Source: UBA7430 sp002478765 (GTDB lineage Bacteria > Bacteroidota > Bacteroidia > Flavobacteriales > UBA7430). From it: a stretch of 64,000 nt of DNA. Under the pieces are notes generated by a model, which saw only the letters and a program-made list of their open reading frames with translations, searched no databases and was not told the origin of the DNA. The position numbers were made by a program, and so were the translations under genes. Shown one piece after another: positions 35,437-44,743 of this stretch; the first letter of the stretch is position 1, and each line of letters opens with the position of its first letter. The DNA lies in assembly GCA_943789355.1 (NCBI GenBank), contig CALSTU010000002.1:1-64000 (forward strand), written 5' to 3'.

Positions 35437-36654
35437 CTAATTCCTAAAGGCTATAGGCTCATTATTTCGAGCCCACTTACGATCGCTGCCTTGAATACTT
35501 AACTTCAAAGTACCCTCACCCATCTTACAATTAATCGCATCATAGACTTTCATGAGTTTAGCTCTTTTTACAACATCTTGTTCACTAAACAAGTTTAGCT
35601 GCACTTCATGGTCCGGAATGATTTCTGACACAATCACTCCAGCTCTTTTATAGTGGCAATCCGAGTCGTACATATGATCTAACAACTGACAAACCCCTTT
35701 AACCATATCAATAGAGTCGTTTGTGGCGATGGGAAACTCTAATTCTAAATAAGCCGAATGGTATTTTACATTTGACTTAAATCGATTCGTTTGAATGAAT
35801 ACAGCTATTCTTTTTGCTCTCGTTTGTTGCTTTCGCAACTTAAAAGCACAGGAGGATGCAAAATTACTCAAAGCCTCATTTAAAGCTTCGAAAGAAACAA
35901 GCTCGCGTCGAAAAGACCTTGAGGTCATGATGCTTTTTTTGGAAGGCCTATTCTCTTCTAAAGTAAAGCAAGGAATTCCATTCAATTCTCTCGCCAAACG
36001 AACCCCTCCAATTTTTAGATGTCTTCTGAGCCATTTTTCGTCCGTTTTTGCCAATTGTGAAGCTTGAAAAATCCCTTTATCATGTAAAAGATGAGCGTGT
36101 TTTCGGCCTACACCCCACAACTCTTCAACAGCATAATGACTTAAAGCTCTAGACACCAAACCTTTACCATGCAATAAAAACACGCCCGAATGGGTGTGTT
36201 TCTTGGCTATATGACTTGCTAATTTCGCCAACACTTTCGTCTGTGCAATACCTATAGAAATAGGAATTTTAGTTTCCTCAAATACTTTCTTTTTTAAAAG
36301 TACAGCCTTTTCATCAGCAGCAGCCACATCCGTAAAATCCATAAAAGCTTCATCAATAGAATAAATTTCCATCGCATTGCATTCAGATTCCAATATATTC
36401 ATGATTTTCTCTGAGACTTCCCGATAAAAAGGAACATTCCCCGAAAAAACGTGAACATGATCTCTAAGCAACTGCTCCCTTACCTTGAAATAAGGCGCGC
36501 CCATTTTATACCCTAAAGCTTTAGACTCATTGCTACGTGCAATAATACATCCATCATTATTAGACAATACAACAATAGGTTTACCTGCCAATTCAGGACG
36601 AATAGAGCGTTCACAAGAAGCATAAAAGTTGTTACAATCGGCGAGGGCTATCAT
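35437..36654 (-). CDS. Y-family DNA polymerase, UmuC-like
   Basis: 405 residues. The metal site motifs are ADCNNFYASCE at the start and YSIDEAFMDF (S-I-D-E). Helix-hairpin-helix and little-finger regions follow, and a C-terminal 'RKWARNNEPIAFRN' close to that of UmuC proteins. It performs error-prone synthesis across lesions. UmuC usually has a umuD gene just upstream; none is present in the 190 bases before the yceI gene. Two inverted repeats precede it and could be damage-response operators. Confidence 0.88.
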   Translation of the reverse strand: MIALADCNNFYASCERSIRPELAGKPIVVLSNNDGCIIARSNESKALGYKMGAPYFKVREQLLRDHVHVFSGNVPFYREVSEKIMNILESECNAMEIYSIDEAFMDFTDVAAADEKAVLLKKKVFEETKIPISIGIAQTKVLAKLASHIAKKHTHSGVFLLHGKGLVSRALSHYAVEELWGVGRKHAHLLHDKGIFQASQLAKTDEKWLRRHLKIGGVRLARELNGIPCFTLEENRPSKKSIMTSRSFRRELVSFEALNEALSNFASSCAFKLRKQQTRAKRIAVFIQTNRFKSNVKYHSAYLELEFPIATNDSIDMVKGVCQLLDHMYDSDCHYKRAGVIVSEIIPDHEVQLNLFSEQDVVKRAKLMKVYDAINCKMGEGTLKLSIQGSDRKWARNNEPIAFRN

Positions 36655-36675
36655 TTTGTGAAATTACAAAAGGAT

Positions 36676-36728
36676 TTGAACGTTTTTTTAATTGTTCAAA
36701 AGTCAACTTTCACAAAGACATTTTGTGA
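36676..36728. promoter_or_regulatory. Inverted repeats upstream of the Y-family polymerase
   Basis: TTGAAC-N12-GTTCAA (36676-36699) and TCACAAA-GACAT-TTTGTGA (36710-36728) lie 22-75 bases upstream of the polymerase ATG. A further TTTTGT-N6-ACAAAA overlaps the start. Repeats this dense before an error-prone polymerase are consistent with LexA-type control, but they do not match a LexA box I can vouch for in this phylum. Confidence 0.35.
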
Positions 36729-36793
36729 CATTTGCAATCGTCTCTTACAAATTAAGTTGACTATTCTTTAACCCTAGAAATATGGCAAATAAA

Positions 36794-36820
36794 AAAAGCC
36801 CCATGAAAACATAGGGCTTT
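36794..36820 (-). terminator. Terminator of the YceI lipoprotein gene
   Basis: On the reverse strand AAAGCCC, an 11-base loop, GGGCTTT, then TTTTATT, 23 bases past the stop. Confidence 0.8.
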
Positions 36821-36843
36821 AATTTATTTGATTGTTTGCAAAA

Positions 36844-37473
36844 TCATTTACAAACTTTTGAAATAGGTACGTTGATGATCACGTCAACATCGTCCCAAGT
36901 CTTAGAAATACCGTCAGCGCCTTTATGTAAATCGTAACATTTATTCTGAATACTTTGATACGCTTTAATAGCTCCAAAATCTTCAAGAGAAAAGGTTCCT
37001 CGAACTTTCAATATTGAGTTTTCCAGAACATGAGAAAATTTAATTGGTTTTTCTACACCAAAAACGTCTACATGAGCCGTTACAGAATCTTTTTGGACGC
37101 CCGAAAAATGTCCGTTAATTTGAAAATTATCCGTCAAAAGATTGAAGAAATTATCTTTAAGATTCGAGTCTCTAACATCATCTCCAGAGGCAGAACTAGA
37201 CGTATTCAGTGAGAAATTAAGTCCATCCAACATCGCTTCTATAGAGGAGAAAACCTCATCAGTACGATTGGTTTCAAACGCTTCAATCTCACCCACAACC
37301 TTTAACTTATCCGTTGTTTTATAACCTGCCCAAAAGACTTTTGTATTGGACTCATCAAATTGGTATTCACAAGTAGAAGTCTTTTCTGGTTGAGAAGGCT
37401 GCTTTTGACTCGGGTTCTGTCCACAAGAAAAAAAGAAAAGTAATGGGCAAAGAAATTTAAAGAATCGCATCAT
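36844..37473 (-). CDS. YceI-like lipoprotein
   Basis: 209 residues with a lipoprotein signal (MMRFFKFLCPLLFFFSC, lipid-anchored Cys17), a short low-complexity linker (QNPSQKQPSQPEKTS) and a YceI domain. The domain includes 'STCEYQFDESNTKVFWAGYKT' (split: FDESNTKVFWAGYKT), 'RDSNLKDNFFNLL' and FGVEKPIKFSHVLE. YceI domains are lipocalin-like and bind isoprenoid-type ligands. It is likely anchored in the outer or inner membrane facing the periplasm. Confidence 0.85.
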   Translation of the reverse strand: MMRFFKFLCPLLFFFSCGQNPSQKQPSQPEKTSTCEYQFDESNTKVFWAGYKTTDKLKVVGEIEAFETNRTDEVFSSIEAMLDGLNFSLNTSSSASGDDVRDSNLKDNFFNLLTDNFQINGHFSGVQKDSVTAHVDVFGVEKPIKFSHVLENSILKVRGTFSLEDFGAIKAYQSIQNKCYDLHKGADGISKTWDDVDVIINVPISKVCK

Positions 37474-37525
37474 TGGGTAATGTCTTTATGTTTTAGAAAA
37501 ATAAATATTTTTAAAAATTCTCTGG

Positions 37526-38338
37526 TTAATCTTCTGTGCTTATGAAATTATCCATAACCTCCTGACTGACACCTGTAAAGGAGAAGCCTCCATCGTGGAA
37601 TAAATTCTGCATGGTAACCATTCTCGTTAAGTCTGAGAACAATGATATCACATAATTTGCACAGTCTTCTGAAGGCGCATTACCTAAAGGAGACATCATG
37701 TCGGCATATTTATAGAACCCATCAAAACCTTTAACACCACTACCGGCAGTAGTCATCGTAGGAGATTGAGAAATTGTATTTACACGTACTTTCTTCTGTT
37801 TTCCGAAATGGTAACCGAAACTACGTGCAATGGACTCTAAATAGGCTTTATTGTCAGCCATATCGTTGTAATCAGGGAATGTTCGCTGTGCAGCAATGTA
37901 AGATAAAGCTACAATAGAACCCCACTCATTCATTGCATCAAGCTTCATGGCTGTTTGCATAACTCTATGAAATGACATCGCAGACACATCCATACCTTTC
38001 ATCATAAAGTCATGACTTAAATCCGTATAGTGCTTTCCTTTACGAACATTAATAGACATACCGATTGAATGTAAAACAAAATCAATTTTACCTCCTAATA
38101 TCTCTTGGGATTTGGTAAAGAGGTTTTCTAAATCTTCCATAGAAGTCGCGTCAGCAGGAATAATCTCGGCATTACACTTCTCAGCCAAATCCTTAATAGC
38201 GCCCATTCTCATCGCAATAGGTGCATTGGTTAAGACAAACTCAGCGCCTTGTTTTTTAGCTTCTTCTGCGACCTTCCATGCGATAGACTTAGGGTCTAGA
38301 GCTCCAAAAATAATCCCTTTTTTTCCTTTTAACAGCAT
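37526..38338 (-). CDS. fabI: Enoyl-[acyl-carrier-protein] reductase (NADH)
   Basis: 270 residues. Rossmann start KKGIIFGALDPKSIAWKVA, catalytic Tyr157 and Lys164 in DYNDMADNKAYLES (Y-x6-K), and the substrate loop SPTMTTAGSGVKGF. It reduces the enoyl-ACP in the last step of each fatty acid elongation round. Length is typical. A -7-like TATATTTG (38361-38368, reverse) lies 23 bases before the ATG. Downstream genes are unrelated. Confidence 0.95.
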   Translation of the reverse strand: MLLKGKKGIIFGALDPKSIAWKVAEEAKKQGAEFVLTNAPIAMRMGAIKDLAEKCNAEIIPADATSMEDLENLFTKSQEILGGKIDFVLHSIGMSINVRKGKHYTDLSHDFMMKGMDVSAMSFHRVMQTAMKLDAMNEWGSIVALSYIAAQRTFPDYNDMADNKAYLESIARSFGYHFGKQKKVRVNTISQSPTMTTAGSGVKGFDGFYKYADMMSPLGNAPSEDCANYVISLFSDLTRMVTMQNLFHDGGFSFTGVSQEVMDNFISTED

Positions 38339-38386
38339 TCTGTAGATTGTTTAATTTGGACAAATATAACTGAATTTATGATTTAC

Positions 38387-40069
38387 TTAGTGATTTGAAA
38401 TGAGTGCTTTTGCATTTTCTAAAGCAGCCTCAGTGATGGTCTCTCCACTAAGCATTTTTGCGAGCTCTTCGAGACTTTCGCTTTCATCTAATTTCCGTAC
38501 AATGGTTTTGGTCGTATTCAAATCGTCGATCTTCTCTACTTTGTAATGTTGATCCGCTTTAGCAGCTACCTGAGGAAGGTGACTGATGACGATGAGCTGA
38601 ATCTCTCGAGCCATACCCTGTAATATTTTTGAAATTTTACTCGCCACTTCACCAGAAACGCCGGTATCGATCTCATCCAAAATTAAACAAGGTAAATTAA
38701 GGTGTTTCACCAACAAAGCTTTAATCGCTAGCATGAGCCTTGACATCTCTCCACCAGAAGCTACTTTAGACATTTCTTCTAGAGGCATTCCTTTATTGGC
38801 TGAAAAAAGAAAACGAACTCGATCTTTACCCCACTCATTTAGCTCGTCTTGTGGCTCAATAGATACTTTGAATTGTCCATTTTTAATGCCCAATTCATTG
38901 ATTGTTTCTATCAAAAAAGTTTCTATCTCTGAGCTTACTGAAGCTCTGTTAGAGCTTATACATTCGGCAGTGGCATTCATTTGTTCTCGAAGTTTAATGA
39001 TTTGATTTTCGAGCTCCAAAACGCGAGCGTCTACCGAAGAGAGTTTAGATAGTTTTGATTCAATTACTTTTTGTTTTTCAAGCAATTCTTCAAAACTGCC
39101 TACATGGTGCTTTTGCTCAAGTTGATTGATCAGATTCAATCGATTGCTGAGCTCCTCAGTGTTACAATCTTCTTGTTCGATCATTGAAAGAAGTACTTCA
39201 CTCTCTTTACTTAAATCTGAAAGTTCAATAAGCACACTTTCCAGACGATCGGCGCACTCTTTGTATTTAGGATCAATTTCTGCAATTTTTTGCAATTCAG
39301 TAGATAATTCTTGCAATTGTCCATTCACAGGAATTTGCAAGTGGTTATCATCTATCGTAAAGGATATTTTCTGTAGTGTGTGTAAAACTTCTTCCCTATT
39401 TTCTACTCTTTTCAATGATGACAACAGAGTCTCCTTTTCACCAGAAATTAGATTTGCTGATTCGAGTTCAGTATGTAAAAATGAAAAATAGTCCAGTTGA
39501 TTCTTAGATTCATCTCCGACACTCAGAAGTGTATTCAATTCATTCTTTAATCCTTTAAGGTCTTGATAAGCAGATGCATAGGACTTAATAAGTTCGCGAT
39601 GATTGGGTGCACTTACTTCTGACAAACTATCAATAAGCTGAAGCTGATAGTTCGCTTTGTGGAGTAAAAGACTTTGGTGTTGTGAGTGTATGTCAACCAC
39701 TTCATTAGAAAACTCCTTCAGTTGTTCTAGATTTACCGGACAGTCATTGATGAATGCTCTAGACTTACCGTTGCTGTACACCTCTCTTCGGACAATCGTC
39801 TGAGATGGCTCGTAATCAATATCTTCTTGGTGAAAAAAATTGGACAACTGATAGTTCTGAATATCAAAAGAGGCTTCTACAATGCATTTTTTTGCACTGG
39901 GATTGACAGCCTTTCGATCAGATCTATGCCCCATAATAAGTTGTAGAGCACCCAATATAATCGATTTACCTGAACCTGTTTCTCCAGTAACTACACTAAA
40001 TCCCTGATGAAAATCAATTTCAAGAGCATCAATGATTGCATAGTTTTTTATAGATAAATGTTTTAACAT
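38387..40069 (-). CDS. recN: DNA repair protein RecN
   Basis: 560 residues, SMC-like: Walker A TGETGSGKS (28-36), two long coiled-coil arms, the ABC signature VASGGEMSRLMLAIKALL and Walker B CLILDEIDTGVSGEVA. It holds broken DNA ends together during recombinational repair. It follows porD by three bases, the order seen in other Flavobacteriales, and is the last gene of the bamD-led run. Confidence 0.95.
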   Translation of the reverse strand: MLKHLSIKNYAIIDALEIDFHQGFSVVTGETGSGKSIILGALQLIMGHRSDRKAVNPSAKKCIVEASFDIQNYQLSNFFHQEDIDYEPSQTIVRREVYSNGKSRAFINDCPVNLEQLKEFSNEVVDIHSQHQSLLLHKANYQLQLIDSLSEVSAPNHRELIKSYASAYQDLKGLKNELNTLLSVGDESKNQLDYFSFLHTELESANLISGEKETLLSSLKRVENREEVLHTLQKISFTIDDNHLQIPVNGQLQELSTELQKIAEIDPKYKECADRLESVLIELSDLSKESEVLLSMIEQEDCNTEELSNRLNLINQLEQKHHVGSFEELLEKQKVIESKLSKLSSVDARVLELENQIIKLREQMNATAECISSNRASVSSEIETFLIETINELGIKNGQFKVSIEPQDELNEWGKDRVRFLFSANKGMPLEEMSKVASGGEMSRLMLAIKALLVKHLNLPCLILDEIDTGVSGEVASKISKILQGMAREIQLIVISHLPQVAAKADQHYKVEKIDDLNTTKTIVRKLDESESLEELAKMLSGETITEAALENAKALISNH

Positions 40070-40072
40070 AGA

Positions 40073-40987
40073 CTACCGAGTTCCTTGATTCTGGAGCATA
40101 CTTTCCCATTTATTTGTATTGGCTGGGTCAATTTGCTTGAGCATTTCGGCCAACTCATTCTTATTGGTGATAAACCCATCAGAATAAACTTTTGTTATCT
40201 CATCAGCTTTCGCATCGAAAAAAAGTTTCAACAAATAAGCCCCTTGCTTTCTGTCTGCTGAAGTTTTTACGTTGTACAATGCTGCAGTAATTTCATCTCT
40301 TCCAGCTTCTGCTTGTTCTGTTAAAACATCCAAACCCTCTCTATGATAAGTGTACATGGCATTACGCAGCGGTTTAAAGTCACTGTGAAGTAAGTTTTCT
40401 ACCATCCAGTAACGATTGAACGTTCCCTCGTATGGCTTCCAGCCGGATGCTTTGGGATCACTCTGTGCATTATTGATGATTTTCTGAGCTTTCAAAAAAT
40501 AAGGTTCACCTGATAATGGTGAAAAAGTATCATAATCCATACCTATAATGGTGTAAGCGTAAAAAGACAATAAAGAAATTAAATTTGAGGTGTGATTGTG
40601 TTCGTTAAACTCAAGCGTTTCGTTTTCAGTATACTCAAATCGAATGTCCGAATCCACCAACTTCAGTATTGATGCGTTGTATGAAGTTTTATAGATGGGT
40701 CTTGAAGACTTAACGGTAAAGGTTCCTTTGTAACCGTTAGCTCCTACTTGACTGGTAAGATTTATGATGACATTACATTCTATACGCTCTTCAGGAGAAT
40801 AAACATCGTTGGTCCATCGAGTGTTGTTCATGAATTCATAAATAACCATTCGCATATTTGTAAAGATCTGACGACTTGTTCCTTGTATTTTTTGAGAATT
40901 TATCTGAACGCGGCAGTTCAATTCTTGAGCATGTAATTGCAGACTAAAAAATACTAATAAAAAGGTGCAGATTGTTTTATGCATCAA
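40073..40987 (-). CDS. porD: Type IX secretion protein PorD (DUF4835)
   Basis: 304 residues, signal peptide (MMHKTICTFLLVFFSLQLHA), then ELNCRVQINSQKIQGTSRQI, MRMVIYEFMNNTRWTND and FYAYTIIGMDYDTFSPLSG, the conserved features of DUF4835. This protein is needed for T9SS assembly in the periplasm or outer membrane. It overlaps coaBC by 11 bases and is followed closely by recN, the standard neighbourhood. It matches the presence of T9SS tails at 2636 and 10586. Confidence 0.88.
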   Translation of the reverse strand: MMHKTICTFLLVFFSLQLHAQELNCRVQINSQKIQGTSRQIFTNMRMVIYEFMNNTRWTNDVYSPEERIECNVIINLTSQVGANGYKGTFTVKSSRPIYKTSYNASILKLVDSDIRFEYTENETLEFNEHNHTSNLISLLSFYAYTIIGMDYDTFSPLSGEPYFLKAQKIINNAQSDPKASGWKPYEGTFNRYWMVENLLHSDFKPLRNAMYTYHREGLDVLTEQAEAGRDEITAALYNVKTSADRKQGAYLLKLFFDAKADEITKVYSDGFITNKNELAEMLKQIDPANTNKWESMLQNQGTR

Positions 40988-42179
40988 TTTCGCTTAAAAT
41001 GGTGTTTACGATGTCTTCAGCAACTTCTTGCTTAGATTTTAACTCAAAGCTAAGCATTTTATTGCCTTTTGTAATTAGGGTAATCTTATTCGTATCAAAT
41101 TCAAAACCCGCTCCTTTATCGTTGAGCGAATTCAAGACAATCAAATCTAAATTTTTTCGCTTCAATTTGGATCGCGCATTTTCAACTTCATTGGTAGTTT
41201 CTAATGCAAAGCCTACTAAAAATTGATGTTTTTTAATCGTCCCCATATGAGCTAAAATATCTTTGGTTTGCTGAAGTTCAATATGAGTTAAACCCTCTGT
41301 TTTCTTCAGTTTATCCGAATGAATTGAAGCGGGACTATAATCGGATACTGCTGCTGCTGCGACGACAATATCCGAAATTGTAAAATGGCTCATGCAAGCA
41401 TCAAACATTTCTTTTGCAGACTCTACCCTACAAATTGAAATATTATGATGTACGGGGTTTTGAGCAGAGGGACCTAATATCAATTGAACATCAGCACCCT
41501 GATTGGCGAAATTTAACGCCAGCTCACATCCCATTTTTCCAGAGGAACGATTACCTATAAATCGAACAGGATCAATAGATTCATAGGTAGGACCGGCTGT
41601 AACGAGAACCTTGGTATTGTATAGAGGAAGTTTATCCCTCAAATCTTTACAAACAAATTGATAGATCTGTGCAGGCTCTGCCATTCTACCCTCTCCTACC
41701 AAACCACTTGCCAATTCGCCATGTTCTGCGGGTATTATTATATTTCCGTATGAACTTAGCTTTAAAAAATTATCCTTTGTAGAGGGATGTTTATACATAT
41801 CTAAATCCATAGCCGGTACAAAATAGACGGGGCATTTGGCAGAAAGATAGGTCGCCATTAAAAGATTGTCACAAATTCCTTGACACATCTTAGCCAAAGT
41901 ATTTGCGGTAGCGGGTGCTATCACAAACAAGTCGGCCCATAAACCTAAAGAAACATGATCATTCCACCTCGGGTTTTCTTCATCTGTAGTAAACTCTGAA
42001 AAAACCTCGTTGTTGGATAAGGTGGATAAGGTAAGTGGTGTAATAAAAGATTTGGAGGCAGGGGTCTGTATGCACTTTACATGTGCCCCTGCCTTTACAA
42101 ATTCTCTTACCAGGTGAGCAGTTTTGTAGGCGGCTATACCGCCAGTAATACCGATGAGGATATTTTTACCGCTTACCAT
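40977..42179 (-). CDS. coaBC: Bifunctional phosphopantothenoylcysteine decarboxylase/phosphopantothenate-cysteine ligase
   Basis: 400 residues. The CoaC half has IGITGGIAAYKTAHLVREF, the PATANT motif (VIAPATANTLAKMCQG) and the substrate clamp PAMDLDMYKHPST. The CoaB half has VLVTAGPTYESIDPVRFIGN and the nucleotide site around SGKMGCELALNFANQGADV. It makes 4'-phosphopantetheine for coenzyme A. It sits between rpoZ and porD in a tightly packed operon. Confidence 0.95.
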   Translation of the reverse strand: MVSGKNILIGITGGIAAYKTAHLVREFVKAGAHVKCIQTPASKSFITPLTLSTLSNNEVFSEFTTDEENPRWNDHVSLGLWADLFVIAPATANTLAKMCQGICDNLLMATYLSAKCPVYFVPAMDLDMYKHPSTKDNFLKLSSYGNIIIPAEHGELASGLVGEGRMAEPAQIYQFVCKDLRDKLPLYNTKVLVTAGPTYESIDPVRFIGNRSSGKMGCELALNFANQGADVQLILGPSAQNPVHHNISICRVESAKEMFDACMSHFTISDIVVAAAAVSDYSPASIHSDKLKKTEGLTHIELQQTKDILAHMGTIKKHQFLVGFALETTNEVENARSKLKRKNLDLIVLNSLNDKGAGFEFDTNKITLITKGNKMLSFELKSKQEVAEDIVNTILSEIDA

Positions 42180-42187
42180 GAGGTATA

Positions 42188-42508
42188 CTATTCTTGTTTA
42201 GGAGCTTTTACAAAAAGCTCATCATCCAATAACTCTCGAGTTGCTATGAGAGTTGGCTTGGGTAATTTCTCATAAAACTTAGAGACTTCAATTTGCTCTT
42301 TGTTTTCGAAAACCTCATCCAAACTATCGTTGTGAGTTGCAAACTCATCTAATTTAGAGATCAACTCTTCTTTGATTTCGGAACCGATCTGATTGGATCT
42401 TTTTTCCAAGGCAACAATAGCTTCGTATATATTACCTACTTTATCCTCTAGCAACTTATTGTTGTTCGTTACTGTTGTTTTTGAGGCTGATGTTTTTTTG
42501 TAATCCAT
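42188..42508 (-). CDS. rpoZ: RNA polymerase omega subunit (Rpb6-like)
   Basis: 106 residues from the ATG at 42508 (MDYKKTSASK), chosen over an upstream ATG because it falls 11 bases past bamD instead of inside it. GNIYEAIVALEKRSNQIGSE matches the omega/Rpb6 core and NDSLDEVFENKEQIEVSKFY with YEKLPKPT matches the Flavobacteriia omega tail. It aids RNA polymerase assembly. The position between bamD and coaBC is the usual one. Confidence 0.85.
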   Translation of the reverse strand: MDYKKTSASKTTVTNNNKLLEDKVGNIYEAIVALEKRSNQIGSEIKEELISKLDEFATHNDSLDEVFENKEQIEVSKFYEKLPKPTLIATRELLDDELFVKAPKQE

Positions 42509-42519
42509 AAGATATGAGC

Positions 42520-43311
42520 TTATTTCCTGAGTAATTTGACTTGTTTGAAAATTCTTTTCGATTCCTGCATCCATTCACTTTTAGGATAGGCGTTTTTAAA
42601 TTGATTGAATGCAATGATCGTGTCTTTGATCCTTTTTTCTTTTTTACGCTCCACACTATTTTCTGCAAGCAAATAGAAACTTTTAAGTTGCAAAAATAGG
42701 ATTTCCTCTCTAAATGATGAATTGTGTTTCTCCTGAAGAGCTATATTGAAGGCATGTATGGCCGATTTGTAATTTTCTGTGGTGAAATAAAGCTTTGCAT
42801 TTTCGAAATTCTTGCGTTCTAGCTTATACTCCAACTCCTCTTTAAGACTCATACAACTTGTGGCATACGAACTCTCAGCATACTGATCTAAAAATATTTC
42901 AGCTTCCTCTAAGGCCTTGTAAGTACTGGATTGATCTAAGCTGTATTTAGGCGAAAGTAAGTAATGGCAATAAACGGCCAAATAAGCACACTCCTCTGCT
43001 TTGGGGTTTTCTTTGTAAGTCGTGGAAAAATTATTGAGGTGAAATGCAGCAGAAAGATAATTACCTTTTTCAAACTCGATTTTACTGTAGTAATAGTAAA
43101 CATCCTCAGCTTTATCCGTTCCCCGGTATAAGAGAAGTAATTCATTAAAAATTGGAAAGGCCTTGATGTATTCTTCATCATCAAAGAATTTTACAGCCTC
43201 ATCGAATTTATAATCCAAATCATTACTCTTTAGCAACTTCTGGTAAGAACCACAAGAGCTAAAAATGGCAATTGCTATAACCCAAAAATGGGATGTACTC
43301 AATTTTATCAT
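42520..43311 (-). CDS. bamD: Outer membrane assembly lipoprotein BamD
   Basis: 263 residues, lipobox ending at Cys20 (VIAIAIFSSCGSYQ), then TPR-like helix pairs (AVKFFDDEEYIKAFPIFNEL, YYSKIEFEKGNYLSAAFHLN, FPTTYK-like NNFSTTYKENPKAEEC). It is part of the Bam machine that inserts outer-membrane beta-barrels. It leads the bamD-rpoZ-coaBC-porD-recN run and is divergent from the oxoamine synthase gene. Confidence 0.92.
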   Translation of the reverse strand: MIKLSTSHFWVIAIAIFSSCGSYQKLLKSNDLDYKFDEAVKFFDDEEYIKAFPIFNELLLLYRGTDKAEDVYYYYSKIEFEKGNYLSAAFHLNNFSTTYKENPKAEECAYLAVYCHYLLSPKYSLDQSSTYKALEEAEIFLDQYAESSYATSCMSLKEELEYKLERKNFENAKLYFTTENYKSAIHAFNIALQEKHNSSFREEILFLQLKSFYLLAENSVERKKEKRIKDTIIAFNQFKNAYPKSEWMQESKRIFKQVKLLRK

Positions 43312-43372
43312 AATGCAAAGATATCAATTTAAAGAAATTTACACTTAAATGTGAGGACTTATCATCTACAAT

Positions 43373-43403
43373 TTTGGCTACATGGTTTCAATTTGTATTT
43401 TTG
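43373..43403 (+). promoter_or_regulatory. Bacteroidota-type promoter of the oxoamine synthase gene
   Basis: TTTG (43373-43376), exactly 19 bases, then TATTTTTG (43396-43403), a full match to TTTG-N19-TAnnTTTG. It lies 23 bases before the ATG at 43427. Confidence 0.75.
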
Positions 43404-43426
43404 CCCATATTTGAAACGAGAGAAGA

Positions 43427-44668
43427 ATGGATTTATTTGAAAAATTAAGGCAAAATCGAGGACCGCTAGGACAACATGCAAAAGATGCTCATGGGTATTT
43501 TACGTTTCCTAAACTAGAAGGAGAAATTGCCAGTAAAATGACCTTTAGAGGAAAAGAAGTTCTTACCTGGAGCATCAACAATTATTTAGGATTGTCTAAC
43601 CACCCAGAAGTTCGAGAAGTTGATCAAAATGCTTCACGTGACTGGGGATTGGGTTACCCAATGGGTTCAAGAATGATGTCGGGTAATACAGACCTGCACG
43701 AAGAACTTGAAAATGATTTATCGGAATATGTAAAAAAAGAAGATACAATTCTTCTTAATTTCGGCTACCAGGGAATGCTTTCTGCCATTGATGCACTTGT
43801 AGATCGCAAGGATGTAATTGTATACGATAGCGAATGTCATGCCTGCATTATTGATGGTGTAAGACTTCACCAAGGTAAGCGATTCGTATATCCACACAAT
43901 GACATTGAGAATTTAGAGAAACAACTGGGTAGAGCTGAGAAAATAATTGCCGAAACAGGAGGTGCCATTCTTGTAATTACCGAAGGTGTTTTTGGAATGT
44001 CTGGAGATTTGGGTGACCTTAGAGGTGTTACAGCACTCAAAAAGAAATACAATTTCAGAGTCTTTGTTGATGATGCGCACGGTGTAGGTACTATGGGTAA
44101 AACAGGAAGCGGAAGTGCTGAACAATTGGATTGTATTGACGACATTGATGTACTCTTTGGAACTTTTGCAAAATCTTTTGCATCCGTTGGTGCCTTCATC
44201 TCATCTACGGAAGACGTTGTTGAGTATCTTAGATACAACATGCGTTCGCAAATATTTGCTAAATCGCTTCCAATGCCCTTGGTCGTAGGAGCGATAAAAC
44301 GTCTGGAAATCATGCGTAGAGGTACCGAACAGAAAGACAAGCTGTGGACGATCGCTAACGCTTTGCAATCTGGTCTTAAAAAAGCAGGATTCGAACTTGG
44401 AAACACAGAATCTGCTGTTACTCCGGTTTATTTATCCGGTGGGGTTGGAGAAGCTACAAACTTAACCTTTGACCTTCGTGAAAACTACAGTATTTTCTGT
44501 TCTATAGTTACCTATCCAGTGGTTCCTAAAGGGGTTATACTACTTCGTCTAATTCCAACAGCTGTTCACACACTTGAAGAGGTTGAATACACCATCAAGT
44601 CATTTTCTGAAATCAAAGACAAACTTGCCAAAGGTGAATACATATCAGAGGAAATAGCTAACATCTAG
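43427..44668 (+). CDS. Alpha-oxoamine synthase: serine palmitoyltransferase or cysteate acyltransferase type
   Basis: 413 residues. PLP-enzyme motifs: His138 stacking residue (SECHACIIDG), DDAHG (215-219) and the PLP lysine K249 in FGTFAKSFASVGAF. Family members condense an acyl thioester with an amino acid. In Bacteroidota this enzyme starts sphingolipid (serine) or sulfonolipid (cysteate) synthesis; glycine C-acetyltransferase is a more distant option. The sequence alone does not decide between serine and cysteate. It has its own promoter and terminator, so it is transcribed alone. Confidence 0.8.
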   Translation: MDLFEKLRQNRGPLGQHAKDAHGYFTFPKLEGEIASKMTFRGKEVLTWSINNYLGLSNHPEVREVDQNASRDWGLGYPMGSRMMSGNTDLHEELENDLSEYVKKEDTILLNFGYQGMLSAIDALVDRKDVIVYDSECHACIIDGVRLHQGKRFVYPHNDIENLEKQLGRAEKIIAETGGAILVITEGVFGMSGDLGDLRGVTALKKKYNFRVFVDDAHGVGTMGKTGSGSAEQLDCIDDIDVLFGTFAKSFASVGAFISSTEDVVEYLRYNMRSQIFAKSLPMPLVVGAIKRLEIMRRGTEQKDKLWTIANALQSGLKKAGFELGNTESAVTPVYLSGGVGEATNLTFDLRENYSIFCSIVTYPVVPKGVILLRLIPTAVHTLEEVEYTIKSFSEIKDKLAKGEYISEEIANI

Positions 44669-44696
44669 CTATTAACCTTTAATTTCGAAATAGAAA

Positions 44697-44716
44697 GTTC
44701 CGTAGAAATACGGGGC
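44697..44716 (+). terminator. Terminator after the oxoamine synthase gene
   Basis: GTTCCGTA-GAAA-TACGGGGC, an 8-base stem with two G-T pairs, followed by TTTTTTTT. The next gene starts 28 bases on. Confidence 0.75.
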
Positions 44717-44743
44717 TTTTTTTTATTAAAAAAACCATGCACT

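Noticed and set aside
43867..44406. 179-residue reverse-strand frame
   Set aside because: Antisense to the oxoamine synthase gene, with low-complexity serine/proline composition typical of a shadow.
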